NCBI GenBank assembly: GCA_035438585.1
Contig: DAORIO010000002.1
Location: 1-48,257 of the forward strand
Source: DAORIO01 sp035438585
GTDB lineage: Bacteria; Patescibacteriota; Minisyncoccia; Phycocordibacterales; UBA9973
Direction: 5' to 3'
DNA: 48,257 nt
Shown in pieces: positions 22,804-31,343 of the stretch (position 1 is its first letter; each line of letters opens with the position of its first letter). The position numbers and the translations under genes are program-made. A model generated the notes under the pieces. That model searched no databases. It worked only from the letters and a program-made list of their open reading frames with translations, and had not been told where the DNA came from.

Positions 22804-25542
22804 ATGGAAAATCAATTTTTCAAAGATCTACCTAAATTTACAACTCCAGAAGAGGAGATTAGTTATTTGCGTGAACATATAAGTTCTAGAGAAAAACAAC
22901 TCTCTGAAGAAAGAAAAAATGTTCCCCTAGAGCAGGTAGCCAAAGACGCTATTGATGCTTACAAATTTGTTCCAGCAGAAAAAGTAATACCAGATAATTT
23001 AATTCCACGACAAGAGGCGGAGCAAATAGTTTTGAGTCTTACACCGGAGGCTCACGACAAACAAATAGAAGAATTTTTTGGTCTGATGCTTGACCGTGGT
23101 CTAAAGAATACTTTTTCTGTTTTGAAAAAAATGAACAATCCGCATTTGGATGATGACTTTCATAGATTTTTAGTTCAGTATTTAATAACCGGACAAAAAC
23201 CATCTGATTTGAAAGAAGGACTCGAAGAAAATAGAGGACTTTCTATGAGGCTTTTTGAAGTTAGTCTTCCAAATTTTGATAAAGAAAAAAAGACCTCAGC
23301 GTCTTTAATTTCAGGGATGGAGCAATTTCTCTCCGGTATGCAGGCTGTTGGAGATGGACGAACTATTGAAGGAAAAGAATATTTTACACTAGAGCTTGCT
23401 GTTGAGAATCATGGTTCAAATATGTCTTTGTATGTTGCAGTTCCGGCGTCTCGGGCAGATCTTTTTGAAAAAAATATGTTAGCAGTGTACCCAGAAGCAA
23501 AAATAAAAGAAGTTCCAAATGACTACAATATTTTTAATGAGCAAGGTTTTGCCATGACTTCAGTTGCAAAACTATCAGAGCTTCCTGTTTTTCCGCTTCG
23601 TTCTTTTGAAAACGGAGAGACAGACCCGATGTCTTCAATAATTTCTGCTTTTTCAAAGTTCAATCAAGTCGGAGAAGGGGCGTCTATTCAATTTGTCATA
23701 AAGCCTGTCGGAGACGCTTTTATAAAAAGATACAACAGAATCCTTGATCAGGTTAGAAACGGCGGGAATATAAAAGAGATCTATAGTGGGATTGATAGCT
23801 GGAGCGGAGCTTTGAAAAATGCCGCAAAGGATTTTTTCTCTGCTCCTGCTAATAAAGATGAAAGTTCAAATGATAAAAAAGAAGACGAAAAACTAAGAAG
23901 TAATATTGAAAAAATGAACAAGAAACTTAGTTCTACTATTTTGTCAGCAAATATTCGTATTGTCGCTTCTGCTCCTACAAAAGAAAGAACAGAACAAATG
24001 ATAAGAGAGATTTCTTCTGCCTTCAATCAATTTACAGATACAACATCAAACTCTTTAGTTTTTCAAAACATTAGTGAATCCAGGCTTTTTGAAGAACTAC
24101 ATTCTTTTTCATATAGAATTTTTAAAGAGGAAAATAATATACCGCTAAGTCAAAAAGAAATTGCCAGTATGGTGCATATGCCAGAAAATACAGTTGCTTC
24201 GCCTCATATTGCACAAAGCTCAATGACAACATCTCCTGCGCCGACTGAGGTTGCAAATCGAGGTGTTATTTTGGGTATTAATTCTTATCGCGGACAAGAA
24301 ACAGAGGTAAGATTTTCTCCTGAAGATAGACTTAGGCATCTTTATGTTATTGGACAAACTGGAACTGGTAAAACAACAATTTTGAAAAATATGATTGTGC
24401 AAGATATTCAAAACGGAGAAGGTGTTTGTTTTATTGATCCGCACGGAAATGATATTGAAGATATATTGGCAAATGTTCCACCCGAGAGAGCAGATGATGT
24501 TATTTATTTTGATCCAGGATTTATTGACCGACCAATTGGGTTAAATATGCTTGAGTACGATGTTCGTTTCCCAGAGCAAAAAACTTTTGTTGTAGACGAA
24601 CTTCTTTCTATTTTTAGAAAACTTTTTGGAGGAACTCCAGAAAGTATGGGCCCAGCTTTTGAACAATATTTTAGAAATTCAGCCTTACTTGCAATGGATG
24701 ACCCAAGCGAGGGTGCAACACTTCTTGAAATTGGAAGAGTTTTAGCAAACAAAGAATACAGACAAAGATTGATTTCAAAATGCATGAACCCAATAATTAG
24801 ACAATTTTGGGAAAGTGCCGAAAAGACAACAGGGGAAGCGTCTTTGGCAAACTATGTAAACTACATAACCAACAAATTCGACGTTTTTATAACAAATGAA
24901 ATAATGCGACCGATTGTTGTTCAGCAAAAATCATCACTTAACTTTAGAGAAATAATCGACGGAAAGAAAATACTTTTGGTAAATCTTTCAAAAGGAAGGC
25001 TTGGAGAAATAAATTCAAACCTTTTGGGTCTTGTAATTGTTGGAAAATTATTTATGGCAGCACTTTCTCGCGTTGATTCAATTGGTAAGGATTTGCCGCC
25101 GTTTTATCTTTATATCGACGAGTTTCAAAATGTCACAACAAATTCTATCAGTCAGATTTTATCAGAAGCTCGAAAATACAAATTGGGACTTAATTTAGCA
25201 CATCAATATATTGCTCAAATAGATGAAGGAATAAAAAATGCAGTTTTTGGAAACGTTGGATCTATGGCTGCTTTTAGAATCGGAGTGGATGATGCTGACT
25301 TTTTAGCAAAACAATTTGAGCCAACTTTTACTGGACTTGATTTACAAAAACTAGAAAATAGAAATGCTTATTTAAAAATGCTTGTAAATGGATTTCCTGC
25401 TAAACCTTTCAATATTCGCACACTTGCTCCAAATCCCGGAAATAGGGAATTAGCTCAAAAAATAAAAGAACTTTCACACTTGAAATACGGGAAAGACCGA
25501 AAAATTGTCGAAGCGGAAATATTGAGCCGTTACTCGGCGTAG
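22804..25542 (+). CDS. Conjugation/type IV secretion-type ATPase (TraD/VirB4-like)
   Basis: A 912-residue cytoplasmic P-loop ATPase of the HerA/VirD4-VirB4 kind. Walker A GQTGTGKTT begins at residue 517 and Walker B YLYIDEFQN has Asp772 and Glu773; IDPHGNDIEDIL follows the P-loop as in DUF87/TraG-type coupling ATPases. The first ~480 residues have two halves with membrane-protein-partner-like folds but no clear spans. Start at ATG 22804 is chosen over TTG 22795 because the -10 box overlaps the latter. It stands alone: no relaxase or other secretion genes are nearby. Such single ATPases occur in Patescibacteria; a role in DNA uptake or pilus-type transport is inference. Confidence 0.85.
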   Translation: MENQFFKDLPKFTTPEEEISYLREHISSREKQLSEERKNVPLEQVAKDAIDAYKFVPAEKVIPDNLIPRQEAEQIVLSLTPEAHDKQIEEFFGLMLDRGLKNTFSVLKKMNNPHLDDDFHRFLVQYLITGQKPSDLKEGLEENRGLSMRLFEVSLPNFDKEKKTSASLISGMEQFLSGMQAVGDGRTIEGKEYFTLELAVENHGSNMSLYVAVPASRADLFEKNMLAVYPEAKIKEVPNDYNIFNEQGFAMTSVAKLSELPVFPLRSFENGETDPMSSIISAFSKFNQVGEGASIQFVIKPVGDAFIKRYNRILDQVRNGGNIKEIYSGIDSWSGALKNAAKDFFSAPANKDESSNDKKEDEKLRSNIEKMNKKLSSTILSANIRIVASAPTKERTEQMIREISSAFNQFTDTTSNSLVFQNISESRLFEELHSFSYRIFKEENNIPLSQKEIASMVHMPENTVASPHIAQSSMTTSPAPTEVANRGVILGINSYRGQETEVRFSPEDRLRHLYVIGQTGTGKTTILKNMIVQDIQNGEGVCFIDPHGNDIEDILANVPPERADDVIYFDPGFIDRPIGLNMLEYDVRFPEQKTFVVDELLSIFRKLFGGTPESMGPAFEQYFRNSALLAMDDPSEGATLLEIGRVLANKEYRQRLISKCMNPIIRQFWESAEKTTGEASLANYVNYITNKFDVFITNEIMRPIVVQQKSSLNFREIIDGKKILLVNLSKGRLGEINSNLLGLVIVGKLFMAALSRVDSIGKDLPPFYLYIDEFQNVTTNSISQILSEARKYKLGLNLAHQYIAQIDEGIKNAVFGNVGSMAAFRIGVDDADFLAKQFEPTFTGLDLQKLENRNAYLKMLVNGFPAKPFNIRTLAPNPGNRELAQKIKELSHLKYGKDRKIVEAEILSRYSA

Positions 25543-25544
25543 TA

Positions 25545-25573
25545 TTGAGATAAGTTTTGTATTTTGCTATAGT
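25545..25573 (+). promoter_or_regulatory. Promoter of ndk
   Basis: TTGAGA (25545-25550), 17-nt spacer and TATAGT (25568-25573), beginning 3 nt after the preceding stop. Confidence 0.7.
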
Positions 25574-25578
25574 CTTTG

Positions 25579-25600
25579 TGGCTTAGGCCATTTTTATTTT
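25579..25600 (+). promoter_or_regulatory. Start-proximal hairpin of ndk
   Basis: TGGC (25579-25582) and GCCA (25587-25590) close a TTAG loop and are followed by TTTTTATTTT; the stem begins at about +1. Confidence 0.45.
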
Positions 25601-25620
25601 AATAACTAATATATATTTAC

Positions 25621-26130
25621 ATGGAAAGAACACTTATAGTATTTAAACCTGACGCAGTTCAGAGGGGGATTACTGGGGAAATTATTGCTCGTTTTGAAAA
25701 AGCGGGACTAAAAATCGTTGGGGCAAAGATGGTTTGGCCAAACGAAAATCATTACGATAAGCATTATGAAGGAATCGGAAAGCTTGCAACACGAATGGGG
25801 CAGAAAATTTGTGATATGACAAAGAATATGATGTGCGAAGGACCAGTTTTTGCTCTTGTTTTAGAGGGTGTTGAGGCTGTAACGCTTGTTCGAAAGATGG
25901 TTGGATCAACTGAACCAAAGAGTTCAGCACCAGGAACAATCAGAGGGGACTACGCACACATGAGTTATGGGCATGCTGATTCAAATGATATAGCTTTGCC
26001 AAATATTATTCATGCTTCAGGTTCACTTGAAGACGCAGTTCAAGAAATTCCACACTGGTTTTCTGATGATCAGATTTTTGAGTATGAAACTGTGTACGAA
26101 AAATTTACGTTGAAGAAAAAGGCTAAATAA
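25621..26130 (+). CDS. ndk: Nucleoside diphosphate kinase
   Basis: Balances nucleoside triphosphate pools by phosphate transfer through an active-site histidine. RTLIVFKPDAVQRG, GDYAHMSYG-type loop and NIIHASGS with His131 identify it. It is 169 residues, longer than the usual 135-150: there is an insertion after residue 55 and extra sequence before the catalytic loop. Monocistronic from its own promoter. Confidence 0.94.
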   Translation: MERTLIVFKPDAVQRGITGEIIARFEKAGLKIVGAKMVWPNENHYDKHYEGIGKLATRMGQKICDMTKNMMCEGPVFALVLEGVEAVTLVRKMVGSTEPKSSAPGTIRGDYAHMSYGHADSNDIALPNIIHASGSLEDAVQEIPHWFSDDQIFEYETVYEKFTLKKKAK

Positions 26131-26199
26131 TTTTTTTCTAAAACGCATTTTTTGAATTGTCTATATTGTTTTTGTGAAAAATTTTTTATAAGATTAAGA

Positions 26200-26390
26200 T
26201 ACGGTTATTTCAGCGTATTACCGAGAAACACAATATTTTAGGGAGCCAATAGTTTTCTTTATTTTTACAAGGAAGCGGTAATGATTTGCTTTGGCATTTC
26301 ATTCAGGCACCCCCGTGGGCCAAGGCTACGGTAATATTCTTGTAATAACCGTAAGTAACAAGCCGACGTTTTGTCGGCTTTTTTCTAAAA
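26200..26390 (+). ncRNA. Structured RNA candidate with terminator (ncRNA or riboswitch-like leader)
   Basis: TACGGTTATT (26200-26209) pairs perfectly with AATAACCGTA (26344-26353). Inside, GTATTACCG (26215-26223) pairs over 9 bp with CGGTAATAT (26329-26337), and GCTTTGGC (26288-26295) with GCCAAGGC (26319-26326). The 26217-26223 arm could instead pair with CGGTAAT at 26276-26282, so two folds are mutually exclusive. A terminator AAGCCGAC/GTCGGCTT with T-run ends at about 26390, 3 nt before the next gene. A possible promoter is TATAAG at 26187-26192. It matches no riboswitch, SRP, 6S, RNase P or tmRNA signature that I recognise. Confidence 0.6.
26359..26387 (+). terminator. Terminator at the end of the structured RNA
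   Basis: AAGCCGAC and GTCGGCTT form an 8-bp stem with a short GTTTT-type loop, followed by TTTTTT, immediately upstream of the ATG at 26393. Confidence 0.88.
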
Positions 26391-26392
26391 AT

Positions 26393-26800
26393 ATGAATTT
26401 TTTAAATAAAAAAATATTTTTCACCTTATTTTTAACACTTTTTTTGTTATTTTTACATGTTGGTGCTATAAAATTTGGCTGGTATTACATATTTTATGAG
26501 TTTGATATGGTTCCGCATTTTTTGGGCGGGCTTGTTATTTTTTTAATAATTTATAATTTCTCTTTAGTTTTTAAAAGAGAAATAAAAATTTTTAATATTA
26601 TTTGGTTGGTTTTTTTAGTTACTATTTTTTGGGAATTTTTTGAAATATACTTAGATAATACGTTTGGGGTAGAGTATGCTAGGACTTTTGATTCAATATC
26701 AGATATATGTTTAGGGTTAAGTGGTGCAATGATCGGTGCTTTTTTCACAGCAAAAATAGATAAAAACATATATAATAAAGTAAATGACAAACAAAGCTAA
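26393..26800 (+). CDS. Small four-span membrane protein (YjdF/DUF2238-like)
   Basis: 135 residues from ATG 26393; a longer frame from 26291 runs through the structured RNA and is rejected. About four hydrophobic spans are visible. The motif order YEFDMVPHFLGGL, WEFFEIYLD and DSISDICLGLSGAMIG resembles the DUF2238/YjdF and VanZ-like group (conserved Asp/His, WE..E and D..D near the third and fourth spans). Function of that group is unclear. Its last 17 nt overlap the start of the RNase gene, implying coupled translation. The terminator just upstream suggests it could be riboswitch-controlled. Confidence 0.7.
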   Translation: MNFLNKKIFFTLFLTLFLLFLHVGAIKFGWYYIFYEFDMVPHFLGGLVIFLIIYNFSLVFKREIKIFNIIWLVFLVTIFWEFFEIYLDNTFGVEYARTFDSISDICLGLSGAMIGAFFTAKIDKNIYNKVNDKQS

Positions 26801-28148
26801 GATAACTTTTTGTTCTGGGGCTGGTACTGTAACAGGTGCTAATTTTTTATTTGAAATAAATGAGAAAAAGTTTTTAATCGATTGTGGAATGATCCAAAAT
26901 TCTAAATTGGCAGACGAAATAAACTGGGATCCATTTCCGTATAATGCAGGAGAAGTTGAAATACTATTTGTAACTCACGCTCATATTGACCATGTTGGCA
27001 GAATACCAAAATTAATACAGGAAGGTTTTAGGGGGCGAATAATTTCATCTATTCCATCAAAAGACATAGCAGATTTGATGATGCGTGATACTGCTGGAAT
27101 TTTAACTCAAGATGACGCAAATGGATTAGAAATTTTCTTCAATGAAAAGAATATAAATTTGGCGCTATCTTTGTGGGAAACTTATGACTACAACAAAGAA
27201 ATTAAATTGTCAGAAAATATAACTGTCACACTAAAAGATGCTGGGCACATATTGGGTTCGGCAATGATCTGTTTTAGGGCGTACGGTAAAAATATTGTTT
27301 TTACAGGAGATTTAGGAAATTCTCCGTCGCCAATCTTGCCAGACACTGAAATCCTTAAAGATGTAGATTATTTGATAATGGAAAGCGTGTATGGGGACAG
27401 GAATCATGAATCACGTGATGAGAGAAAGAAAAAATTAGAAAAAGTAATTGAAGATAATTATGGAAGAAAAGGGGTTTTGATTATTCCAACATTTTCACTC
27501 GAGAGAAGTCAAGAATTACTTTTTGAAATAAATGATTTTGTTGAAAACAATAGAATCCCACCAATGCCAGTTTATATTGATTCGCCTTTAGCAATAAAAC
27601 TTACTGCTGTTTATTCAAAATATACAAAATATTTAAATTCCATTGCGTTAGGTAAAATAAAAGAAGGGGATGATATATTTAATTTCCCAGGCCTAAGGGT
27701 CACTCTTTCGACTGATGAATCAAAGGGTATATTAAAAGTTCCATCACCTAAAATAATTATGGCAGGGAGTGGAATGTCTATGGGGGGAAGAATAGTGCAC
27801 CACGAAAAAAATTATTTACCAGATAAAAACAACACTCTTCTTTTGATCGGATTTCAATCTCTTGGAACAATGGGTAGATTGATTGAAGAAGGTGCAAAGA
27901 AAATTAGAATCACAGGGCAGGATGTCATGGTTAATGCGCATATTGAGAAAATCAGTGGTTATTCTGGGCACAAAGATTCAGATTCTTTAATTTCTTTTGT
28001 TGAAACAAATGCAGATAGTTTAAAAAAAGTTTTTTGTGTGATGGGAGAACCAAAATCAGCAATGTTTTTAGCTCAAAAAATTAGAGATTATTTAGGTGTC
28101 GAAGCTATTTCTCCGGGAGCAGGAGATGTCTACGAAATAAACTTATAA
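26784..28148 (+). CDS. Metallo-beta-lactamase/beta-CASP ribonuclease
   Basis: 454-residue RNase of the CPSF-73-like bacterial group. HAHIDH at residues 65-70 is the zinc motif; VFTGDLGNS supplies the motif III Asp, and the beta-CASP cap carries IPTFSLERSQELL, MAGSGMSMGGRI and the closing SGYSGHKD. Likely a 3'-processing or degradative RNase in the cytoplasm. It overlaps the preceding membrane-protein gene by 17 nt. Confidence 0.92.
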   Translation: MTNKAKITFCSGAGTVTGANFLFEINEKKFLIDCGMIQNSKLADEINWDPFPYNAGEVEILFVTHAHIDHVGRIPKLIQEGFRGRIISSIPSKDIADLMMRDTAGILTQDDANGLEIFFNEKNINLALSLWETYDYNKEIKLSENITVTLKDAGHILGSAMICFRAYGKNIVFTGDLGNSPSPILPDTEILKDVDYLIMESVYGDRNHESRDERKKKLEKVIEDNYGRKGVLIIPTFSLERSQELLFEINDFVENNRIPPMPVYIDSPLAIKLTAVYSKYTKYLNSIALGKIKEGDDIFNFPGLRVTLSTDESKGILKVPSPKIIMAGSGMSMGGRIVHHEKNYLPDKNNTLLLIGFQSLGTMGRLIEEGAKKIRITGQDVMVNAHIEKISGYSGHKDSDSLISFVETNADSLKKVFCVMGEPKSAMFLAQKIRDYLGVEAISPGAGDVYEINL

Positions 28149-28188
28149 TTTATAAAATAAAATCAACGATACCAAATAAAATAAAAAT

Positions 28189-28812
28189 ATGGAAGATAAT
28201 AATAAACACAATCATTTAAAAATAAAAATAGGAGTCTCGGGTGCTGCAGAAACTGGGCATTGCGGAATTGATGCACTCGATAAAGCAAAAGAACTAGGTA
28301 GAGAAATAATTAGACAAGGTGGAATTGTTGTAACTGGTGCAACAACTGGATTTCCGCTTTGGTCAGCAATGGGCGCGAAAGAAGAAAGAGGGGTGTCTAT
28401 TGGCTTGTCTCCTGCGTCTAGTGAAAAAGAGCACGTCGAAGTTTATAGATTGCCGATAGATTATATGGATTTGATAATTTATACCGGTTTTGGTTTTCCA
28501 GGGCGAGATCTTTTGTTTACTAGATCGTGCGACGCTTTGGTTATTGGTTGTGGGCGAATAGGCACAATTCATGAATTTACTATTGCCTTTGAAGCGGGAA
28601 TGCCAATAGGGGTACTTCAAGGTTCTTGGAGTATGGATGAAACAATAAAGTTGATTCTAGAAAGAGGAAATCGTCCAAGTGATATGATAATTTTTGATGA
28701 TAATCCAAAAAGACTTGTAGAAAAACTTACAAAAATGGTTTTAGCTCAAAAGGTTAAGGAATACAAATCTCCATCAGTAACAGAAAATGTAAATCTTGGA
28801 AGGCTTGGTTAA
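28189..28812 (+). CDS. SLOG/LOG-family nucleotide-binding protein
   Basis: 207 residues of Rossmann-like SLOG fold. IGVSGAAETGHCG opens with a glycine-rich loop, GGIVVTGATTGFP is the second strand-loop, and CGRIGTIHEFTIAFEAG is the LOG family PGGxGTxxE-type motif with the Glu kept and the first Gly replaced by Cys. LOG enzymes hydrolyse nucleoside 5'-monophosphates, but SLOG relatives can bind other nucleotides, so a precise substrate is not claimed. It ends at a bidirectional terminator shared with rplT. Confidence 0.8.
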   Translation: MEDNNKHNHLKIKIGVSGAAETGHCGIDALDKAKELGREIIRQGGIVVTGATTGFPLWSAMGAKEERGVSIGLSPASSEKEHVEVYRLPIDYMDLIIYTGFGFPGRDLLFTRSCDALVIGCGRIGTIHEFTIAFEAGMPIGVLQGSWSMDETIKLILERGNRPSDMIIFDDNPKRLVEKLTKMVLAQKVKEYKSPSVTENVNLGRLG

Positions 28813-28813
28813 A

Positions 28814-28845
28814 TAAAAAAACCGTCATACGACGGTTTTTTTATT
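28814..28845. terminator. Bidirectional terminator between the SLOG gene and rplT
   Basis: ACCGTC (28821-28826) and GACGGT (28831-28836) with A-run on the left and T-run on the right serve both converging transcripts. Confidence 0.9.
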
Positions 28846-29185
28846 TAACTAGTTTTACGATGTCTGTGAATATTTGTGGGTAGTCATTTGCAAGAGTTGA
28901 AAGTACTTTTCGGTCTAGCATTATTCCTTTCTTCTTTAGTTCTCCCATAAATTTAGAGTAAGACATTTCGTGAGATTCTAGGGCTGCATTGATTCGAACA
29001 TTCCAGATTCTTCTTATATCTCCCTTTTTGTCTCTTCGGTGAGCACGAGCGTGTGAACCTGCGTGAAGTAGGGCATCTTTAGCTGCTCGCTCTTTTGTAC
29101 TAGCAGAATGTCTAAAACCCTTTGTTTGTTTTAAAACATTTCTTCTTCTCTTTAATCCAATTTTTCCTCTTTTTATTCTTGTCAT
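28841..29185 (-). CDS. rplT: 50S ribosomal protein L20
   Basis: L20 nucleates 50S assembly and autoregulates its operon in several bacteria. TRIKRGKIGLKRRRNVLKQ, GSHARAHRRDKKGDIRRIW and the ALESHEMSYSKFM segment are conserved; 114 residues. Last gene of infC-rpmI-rplT; 6 nt after rpmI. Confidence 0.97.
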   Translation of the reverse strand: MTRIKRGKIGLKRRRNVLKQTKGFRHSASTKERAAKDALLHAGSHARAHRRDKKGDIRRIWNVRINAALESHEMSYSKFMGELKKKGIMLDRKVLSTLANDYPQIFTDIVKLVK

Positions 29186-29191
29186 GTTTGT

Positions 29192-29380
29192 TTATTTATA
29201 AGGTAGTAATCGAGATGCAACCTTTGGAGATATTCTAAAAGTCTGCATTTTTTTACCAGCTAGTTGCTTACTTCTTGATTGCTTTGCATTGAAATGGTTA
29301 AAACCACTCTTTCTTGAGAGTATTTTTCCTGTTTTTGTAAGCTTAAGACGCTTAGTAAGTGATTTGTTTGTTTTCATCAT
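29192..29380 (-). CDS. rpmI: 50S ribosomal protein L35
   Basis: Small basic L35 (61-62 residues depending on whether the first or second of two adjacent ATG codons is used). MKTNKSLTKRLKLTKTGK and FNHFNAKQSRSKQLAGKK match the family (usual TKTGKIKR and HILTKKS patterns are loosely kept). It sits between infC and rplT as normal. Confidence 0.92.
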   Translation of the reverse strand: MMKTNKSLTKRLKLTKTGKILSRKSGFNHFNAKQSRSKQLAGKKMQTFRISPKVASRLLPYK

Positions 29381-29394
29381 AAAATATAAAAATT

Positions 29395-29937
29395 TTAGTG
29401 CTTTCCGCTAGATCTCTCTATTGTCAGCATTAGTCCCTTCGGAACTCGTTTTATTTCTTCTGCAATTTTGTATTCTTCGGTTATAAGATTTAGTATTCTG
29501 TTGAGTCTTTCCTTTAGGAATTTTTCATCTAGAAACTTTGACCTTCCGTTTAAATAAAGCTCTATTTTGATTCTATGTCCTTCGGCTAGCCACTTTGAGG
29601 CAGTCTTAGCTTTTAGTTCTAAATCATGTTCTCCGGTCCCAACTTTAACTTGAATGGACTTAGTTTCGGTGGTTTTACCCCCTGAAGCCTTCTTTTTCTT
29701 TTTTCCGAGCTCGTAAAGGAATTTACCATATTCAGAGATTTTTGCAACTGGTGGGTTGGCTTGGGCGGTAACTTCTATAAGATCTAATTCTAAATCTTTA
29801 GCTCTTTGCAGTGCGTCTACAGTTTTCATTATTCCTAACATTTCTCCGTCTGGGCCTATGACACGTAGCTCTTCTGCTTTAATTGTGTTGTTTAATTTGT
29901 GTTCTGTTCTTTTTTCGAACTTTTTGAATTTATTCAC
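29395..29937 (-). CDS. infC: Translation initiation factor IF-3
   Basis: Prevents premature subunit joining and proofreads initiation. The N-domain has LRVIGPDGEMLGIM and DLELDLIEVTAQANPPVAKISEYGKFLYE; the C-domain has SIQVKVGTGEHDLELKAKTA and GHRIKIELYLNGR. The start is GTG at 29937. A TATAAT ends 10 nt upstream of it, so the mRNA has almost no leader and no upstream L20-type leader operator can fit. Confidence 0.96.
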   Translation of the reverse strand: MNKFKKFEKRTEHKLNNTIKAEELRVIGPDGEMLGIMKTVDALQRAKDLELDLIEVTAQANPPVAKISEYGKFLYELGKKKKKASGGKTTETKSIQVKVGTGEHDLELKAKTASKWLAEGHRIKIELYLNGRSKFLDEKFLKERLNRILNLITEEYKIAEEIKRVPKGLMLTIERSSGKH

Positions 29938-29947
29938 TGATAGGAGA

Positions 29948-29975
29948 ATTATATAGATATTTTGGAGTTTTACAA
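29948..29975 (-). promoter_or_regulatory. Promoter of infC
   Basis: On the minus strand, TTGTAA, 16-nt spacer and TATAAT (29953-29948), 10 nt before the GTG start. Confidence 0.6.
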
Positions 29976-29997
29976 GGGAGATCGGGTTAAATATAAG

Positions 29998-30029
29998 AAA
30001 AAACGCCGCGAAACTTTCGTTTCGCGGCG
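29998..30029 (-). terminator. Terminator of the MYG1-like gene
   Basis: CGCCGCGAAAC (30004-30014) and GTTTCGCGGCG (30019-30029) form an 11-bp stem with a TTTC loop; on the minus strand a T-run follows. Confidence 0.92.
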
Positions 30030-30050
30030 CGAGGCTTTTTAAGTTGGTTT

Positions 30051-31235
30051 TTATTTACGAGCTTTAAAACACTGACTAAGGCCCATTTCGTATAATGGAC
30101 AGTCTTTCTTACAGATACTTTTAGAACATTCATTTTTGTATTTCGGATGAAATTGTTCCCCAAGACCATACACTACAGCATCTCTAATATCTTTTTTCGT
30201 AATCAAATCACCATAAAGTCCGGGAACATCTGGGTGAGAATGGCTTCCGTTTAACAAGTTTTCATGCTCCTTTATATAAAGTAACTCTGGAACTTGTTTG
30301 ATGCAGCCTTCTTTTCCAAGCTCTTCCCATTTTGTTTTAAGGCCTCTCTTTTTGCAGACACAAGATCTGATAACCCGCACATATCCTTCAATGTTCTTTT
30401 TGTCTTTTGGGTTATTTAATGATACGAGCCTTTTGCTTACTGGATCAGCGATGATTGTCAGAATATTCTTTCTCCAAATCTTTTTAGTTTTGTGACGGGC
30501 AATTTTACCGGCATCAATCAAATCAGATTCAACGAATGTAACTCTTTCTTTTCCATTTACATCAATGATGATTGGGTTGATCTCTGTATTTGCACGGTCT
30601 TCGTGAAAAATAATTTGAGCGGTTTGCACTATGTTTATATAATTCATGACAGCTTCAATCATCTTATTAATCTCTTCAACTTTTGTGTTGTCGTGTTTAA
30701 CGCAAGACCATATTGACTTTACTACACTACCTGGAAGTAGGGTGGAGGCAATGTTTCCAAAACGAATTTCTGGAATTGAGGCATCTTTATCTATAGCTAA
30801 ACGGTCACCATTTTTGTCAGTATACAGTGTGTAATCTAGTAAAAATGATAACGACGGTTTGTTTCTAACTCCAAGGTGCTTAGCCATTAGTGTTGCGGTG
30901 CATTGTTTTTCATTTCCAGGCGCGTGATCATCAAATGGTCCACCACCAAATCCTAGACATAAGTATCCATCTTTTAGCATGTTCCAAAAAATTCCAGCGC
31001 CATGATTATAGACTTCAACTTGCTTGTTAGTAGCAAAGCCAATCGGAATTTTATTACATTCCGGAAAGAGTGTTTCTCCTTCAGATCTGAAGATTGACGA
31101 AGCCATTATTTCGTCGAAGTGTTCACTGTTGTGAGTTAACATTGCGACAAGTCCAATGATTGGACGACGACCAAAGAATGCATCTTTGATTTCCTCAACT
31201 GAGGATTTGGTTACATCTAGAGGTTGTAATTTCAT
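30051..31235 (-). CDS. MYG1/UPF0160-like putative metal-dependent hydrolase
   Basis: 394 residues. THNSEHFDE (residues 34-42) resembles the MYG1 THxGxFHxDE metal motif and LGFGGGPFDDHAPG resembles its later Asp-His motif; IRFGNIAS and the central helices are consistent. MYG1 relatives belong to the DHH-type phosphoesterase fold and act as 3'-5' exonucleases in eukaryotes. An unusual C-terminal region has a cysteine cluster CSKSICKKDCP and a final Cys, possibly a metal site. The family call rests on two motifs, so it is tentative. Ends at a very strong hairpin terminator. Confidence 0.5.
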   Translation of the reverse strand: MKLQPLDVTKSSVEEIKDAFFGRRPIIGLVAMLTHNSEHFDEIMASSIFRSEGETLFPECNKIPIGFATNKQVEVYNHGAGIFWNMLKDGYLCLGFGGGPFDDHAPGNEKQCTATLMAKHLGVRNKPSLSFLLDYTLYTDKNGDRLAIDKDASIPEIRFGNIASTLLPGSVVKSIWSCVKHDNTKVEEINKMIEAVMNYINIVQTAQIIFHEDRANTEINPIIIDVNGKERVTFVESDLIDAGKIARHKTKKIWRKNILTIIADPVSKRLVSLNNPKDKKNIEGYVRVIRSCVCKKRGLKTKWEELGKEGCIKQVPELLYIKEHENLLNGSHSHPDVPGLYGDLITKKDIRDAVVYGLGEQFHPKYKNECSKSICKKDCPLYEMGLSQCFKARK

Positions 31236-31313
31236 TAGTTTTTTAATTTTTTAAGGTTCAACTTATTTTTTAGTTCTATACTATTATATCACTATTTTAT
31301 CCTAAAGTCAAAT

Positions 31314-31342
31314 AAAAAAACCCTGAATTTTCAGGGTTTTTT
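31314..31342. terminator. Hairpin terminator downstream of the YqgE/AlgH gene
   Basis: CCCTGA (31321-31326) and TCAGGG (31331-31336) flanked by A-run and T-run; it serves the minus-strand gene that stops at 31344. Confidence 0.85.
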
Positions 31343-31343
31343 G

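Noticed and set aside
26200..26390. SRP RNA or 6S RNA
   Set aside because: A GGAAGC word recalls SRP, but the tetraloop context is absent; for 6S the large central bubble is grossly asymmetric (about 64 nt against 2 nt).
26291..26392. Upstream start for the membrane-protein gene
   Set aside because: It would run through the structured RNA and terminator; ATG 26393 gives a clean membrane N-terminus.
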